A DNA stretch of 64,000 nt from Aspidapion aeneum (lineage: Eukaryota > Arthropoda > Insecta > Coleoptera > Brentidae). This document shows, piece after piece, positions 61,164-64,000 of the stretch; the first letter of the stretch is position 1, and the number at the start of each line of letters is the position of its first letter. The DNA is taken from contig OY755046.1 of NCBI GenBank assembly GCA_963576565.1, positions 50,834,786 through 50,898,785 on the forward strand, given 5' to 3'. The position numbers and the translations under genes are program-made. The notes below the pieces were generated by a model. The model saw nothing but the letters and a program-made list of their open reading frames with translations. It searched no databases and was not told where the DNA came from.

Positions 61164-61519
61164 ATAGGCTATTTACTTCGTGAGAGAAGAAAACTTTCAT
61201 TGCCGCGCAAAGTCTTTTATAACAGATGTAATACCGCTGAAAGCCAGACGTCGACTGAATCAAGACTGAGTCTGAATCAAGGCGACGCGCGAAGGCTCGA
61301 GGCACAAAGTACATAGCGTTATATACTTTCTGTTCAAGGTCACCAATCGATCGATGGACAGCATATTTTTACAGAGAAATACATCCTTCTTGGTAACACC
61401 GGCAACTTCCCGAGGGGAAACCCAATTTGATTTCAGAGTTTTGCGTGAAGACAAAAGCCTGTGATCAAACCGGTTCGCCTCGCGCTCCGTAAGCTTCGGA
61501 CCTCTGTACGTATTACTTA

Positions 61520-61880
61520 CTCTATGCCAAAAGCACCGAGTTGCAGTATGCTGGGGCCATTGAGATGCGAAAAAACCACATACTGAGATATAAGATTCAA
61601 AAAAACGTCATTTAGCGAACTTTAGGGTAGGGAATCCCAAAAGACCAAAATGGCCAAATTTTGAAAATTCATATTTCAAAAACTATACAGTTTATCAACA
61701 AAAGAACCGAATTGCAGTATGGTGGGCAATAAAGATGCGAAAAAATCACACCCTAAGTTAAGATTCGGAAAAACATCATCTAGCAAATTTTAGGGTAGGA
61801 ATCCCATAAGACCAAAATGACCAAATTTTGAAAATATTTCAAAAACTAAAAAGTTTATCGACAAAAGCACCGAGTTGCAT
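61520..61880. repeat. Two monomers of the 169-bp satellite
   Basis: AGCACCGAGTTGCAGTATG, AAAAACGTCATTTAGCGAAC and CTATACAGTTTATCAACAAAA match the array at 41580-42950, 19 kb away. Confidence 0.85.
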
Positions 61881-61989
61881 ATAACACTTTTTTTTAAACC
61901 AATTTCTCTTTAAATGGTGTTTATCTTGTCTTGGTATCATTTAAGTTCAATAAGAAGGAAATCATTTCCCTTGCCCCCAACTAAACTGT

Positions 61990-62296
61990 TGGAAAATGCT
62001 CTGAAGAGCTGGCACATATGATCCCCCCGGGAGTAGCACCTACTAGGCGAACACGTCAAACAGACGTTAACAATCAATTTACTGTCAAAATAGAGGCACC
62101 AAGAACCTCATTATATCAGAATTCATATCTCTGGAGAACACCATCGCTGTGGAATGGACTCCCTGCGACAGTTTTCCCTGCAGATAACAACCTGAACCGT
62201 TTCAAACCAACATACACCAACATTTCCGCGCACTTGCCGCTTCTCGAGCGTGATTGGGATCTCTTTGCGAGTGCGCATACCCTTAAAAAAAAAAAA
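61990..62296 (+). pseudogene. 3' end of a Jockey/CR1-like LINE
   Basis: The open frame reads PTRRTRQTDVNNQFTVKIEA, then PRTSLYQNSYLWRTPSLWNG and LPATVFPADNNLNRFKPTY. RT-Y-SF-RT-LWN-LP is the conserved C-terminal block of Jockey/CR1-group RTs. An A run at about 62286-62296 follows, like a LINE tail. Only this tail of the element is present, a typical 5'-truncated copy, joined directly to satellite DNA on its left. Confidence 0.8.
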
Positions 62297-62602
62297 CATG
62301 GGTGCTTTTGACAAAAACTTTTCGATTCAAAATCGATACCTATGTACTAAATTTGTTCACAATTACACTACTTTAATAAAGTTAATGTGTGTGTGTGTTT
62401 TTCTCTTTGTTTCTTTCTATAATAAAAAAATATGGTACTCACCTAATTCCTATGCATCACGTAACATCATCATTGCTTCAAATGTTGTCCTGAAACACAA
62501 TATAGTCATAATTTTTAACGCGTTCTTTTATTTTGGAGAAATAAGACAATGTGGGAACATTTTTTGTGTAACAATAAACTATAAGTAGTCAAAAAGTAGG
62601 TA

Positions 62603-62991
62603 TACAGGGTGCTTTCGTATAAAATTTAAACAAACATTAAATCTGGATTCTAAAAGCTAAACAAAGGAATATACGATACTTAAAATAACTAGTGCAAAGC
62701 AAAATTTATTCTTATTTCTGCATTACAGAAGATCATTGCGAGAATTTCGTAAGAACAACACTTCAATAAATAGCAGAAAGCTGTAATTTCTAAAATGGTT
62801 TGCCAGCTATTGTTAGGTAATTTTGTGATATATTATAAATTACAGGTCAAAAAGATACAGCGAGTTTAAAAAAGCTGATCTCGGACTTCCTATATCCTAC
62901 AAACAAAGATTTTTTAAGTAAATTTAATAACAACCAGTTTCCTTGTTTTCGATTTTTTTATAGAAAAACAAGTTTTTAAAAACACCCTGTA
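62603..62991. repeat. TACAGGGTGC-ended TA element, about 390 bp
   Basis: TACAGGGTGCTTTCGTATAA at the left and ACACCCTGTA at the right. The inner complementarity (CAAAATTTAATG-like) extends past the right end, so the true right boundary may lie a little further. Confidence 0.5.
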
Positions 62992-63440
62992 CAGGTTGCA
63001 TTCTGCAAAATTTAATGCGCACTATTGTTATTTACATTGTGTAGGTGACCCAACAACGTTATGTATTTTTCAAATTAATATTCAAAAATGCTAGACTCTT
63101 CTATATTTGGCACTAATACAATTAAAAGTTTAAAAAGGAAATATTTGTTTTAAGAATAATAATCAGCCAACACTGTTTATGATCTAATAGATACCTGATT
63201 TGTTTAAAAATAATATAGTACACAGTACACTAGCCTATTTTTATGTCATGAATTGTGGTATTACTCATATACGTAATACGTATATGGTATTACTACATTC
63301 ATTTGGCCGAGACGCCCCCAACAGCGCGGACATCTTTCCAGCGTCGGACTGTCTAAATTAAAAATATGATTTGTAGTCCCTTCAAACTATTTTTTTAAGC
63401 CACATAAGAAAAAATTGCCGGTAACTAATCATTTTTTTTA

Positions 63441-63650
63441 GTCTCGTTGTGGTCTCGTTATTTTGACATGTTTGGAGTGGGGAAAACGGCCGTTAGAGCA
63501 CCTAACAGGAAAGACGTATTTTTCGTGTTTGATATTATAAAATCTTTAAATTTAAACACAAAATTATTTTTTACTACTCTGTTAGGAATTACTTTCCAGA
63601 ATTTTCGCAAAGAAAATAGTTGGACGTTTCGGAGACATGAAGCTATTTAA
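63441..63650 (+). CDS. Possible 3' exon, unknown protein
   Basis: After a T-rich tract and TTTTTTTTAG (63440) a frame stays open for about 68 codons to TAA (KTAVRAPNRKDVFFVFDIIK, then NFRKENSWTFRRHEAI). Composition is less AT-biased at the start. No family recognised; two other frames are also open for 30 or more codons, so this is weak. Confidence 0.25.
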   Translation, partial: VSLWSRYFDMFGVGKTAVRAPNRKDVFFVFDIIKSLNLNTKLFFTTLLGITFQNFRKENSWTFRRHEAI

Positions 63651-63805
63651 TAATTATACTTTTAAAAGTTTTATAGTGTTTTATATAAATCCTAGGTTGT
63701 GGTTTAAAATCTCTAGAAACGAGTAATATTATACTAGTTTCTGAATATAATAATATAATATACTATTATTCAGGGTGTTAAGTGTCCACCATTACTAACT
63801 TTTTT

Positions 63806-64000
63806 CCTTCCTAGCCCGCGCAGGTAGAGAAGATATTATTTACGACGAAAAAAATTTTTTTGAGATAACGCCGATAAATTTGTTATTTGGGTGTATTTTG
63901 ACCTATCCTATCCTATCCTATCAATATCATCGTGCTGTCTGTCTGTGTGTATATTTGTGTGTATGTCTGTCCGTAACACGATAGATCCTAAACCGCTGAA
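63806..64000. repeat. CCTTCCTAGC-ended MITE, left part, cut by window end
   Basis: CCTTCCTAGCCCGCGCAGG, TAACGCCGATAAATTTGTTA and GTCTGTCCGTAACACGATAG match 47093-47300. CCTATCCTATCCTATC shows a local 5-bp slippage expansion absent from the other copy. Confidence 0.75.

Overview
This is eukaryotic, AT-rich, repeat-dominated DNA. It most probably comes from an insect with a large genome; a beetle is my guess, and it rests on general repeat style rather than on a diagnostic gene. Support for an animal or insect source: spliced genes with GT-AG introns, a GILT-type thiol reductase, THAP zinc-finger exons, a Ty3/Gypsy element with a tRNA-Lys primer site, RTE-like LINEs, a Penelope-like fragment, and very many foldback or MITE-like repeats. 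No bacterial features, tRNA genes, rRNA genes or CRISPR arrays were seen.

Host genes are sparse and split. (1) 1111-1353 (+) is the last exon of a gene that enters from the left and encodes a C-terminal membrane anchor. (2) A complete four-exon GILT-like gene runs 7167-21756 (+): signal-sequence exon 7167-7253, CXXC exon 20203-20355, CQHG-signature exon 20586-20759, last exon 21511-21756. (3) A gene of unknown function starts at 34999 behind a TATA box. Its four phase-compatible exons (34999-35083, 36591-36708, 37111-37207, 39354-39491) give at least 146 codons, and its 3' end was not found. (4) THAP-domain first exons lie at 46917-47055 and 57203-57267, the latter with a second exon at 57601.

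The largest mobile element is a 10.9-kb Ty3/Gypsy retrotransposon on the minus strand (7549-18482). It sits in antisense inside GILT intron 1, has 1955-bp LTRs differing at about four positions, and is flanked by ATAT on both sides. Gag and Pol are in a -1 frame relation with a GGGAAAC slippery heptamer. One in-frame TGA lies between that site and the protease. Each LTR carries, at its U5 edge, a 24-nt stretch that looks like a reverse-transcribed fossil of the tRNA-Lys primer.

The rest is repeats inside repeats: a three-to-four-level nest at 2528-6701; LINE remnants at 5060-5673, 20875-21030, 22746-24510, 29950-30620, 33690-34240 and 61990-62296; a Penelope-like fragment at about 21060-21475; a 169-bp satellite at 41580-42950 and 61520-61880; and giant foldbacks at 43400-46725 and 48576-53092. 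Several foldback families have ends built from short GC-rich words. A 58-bp perfect-looking mini-transposon with an 8-bp target duplication lies at 39519-39576.
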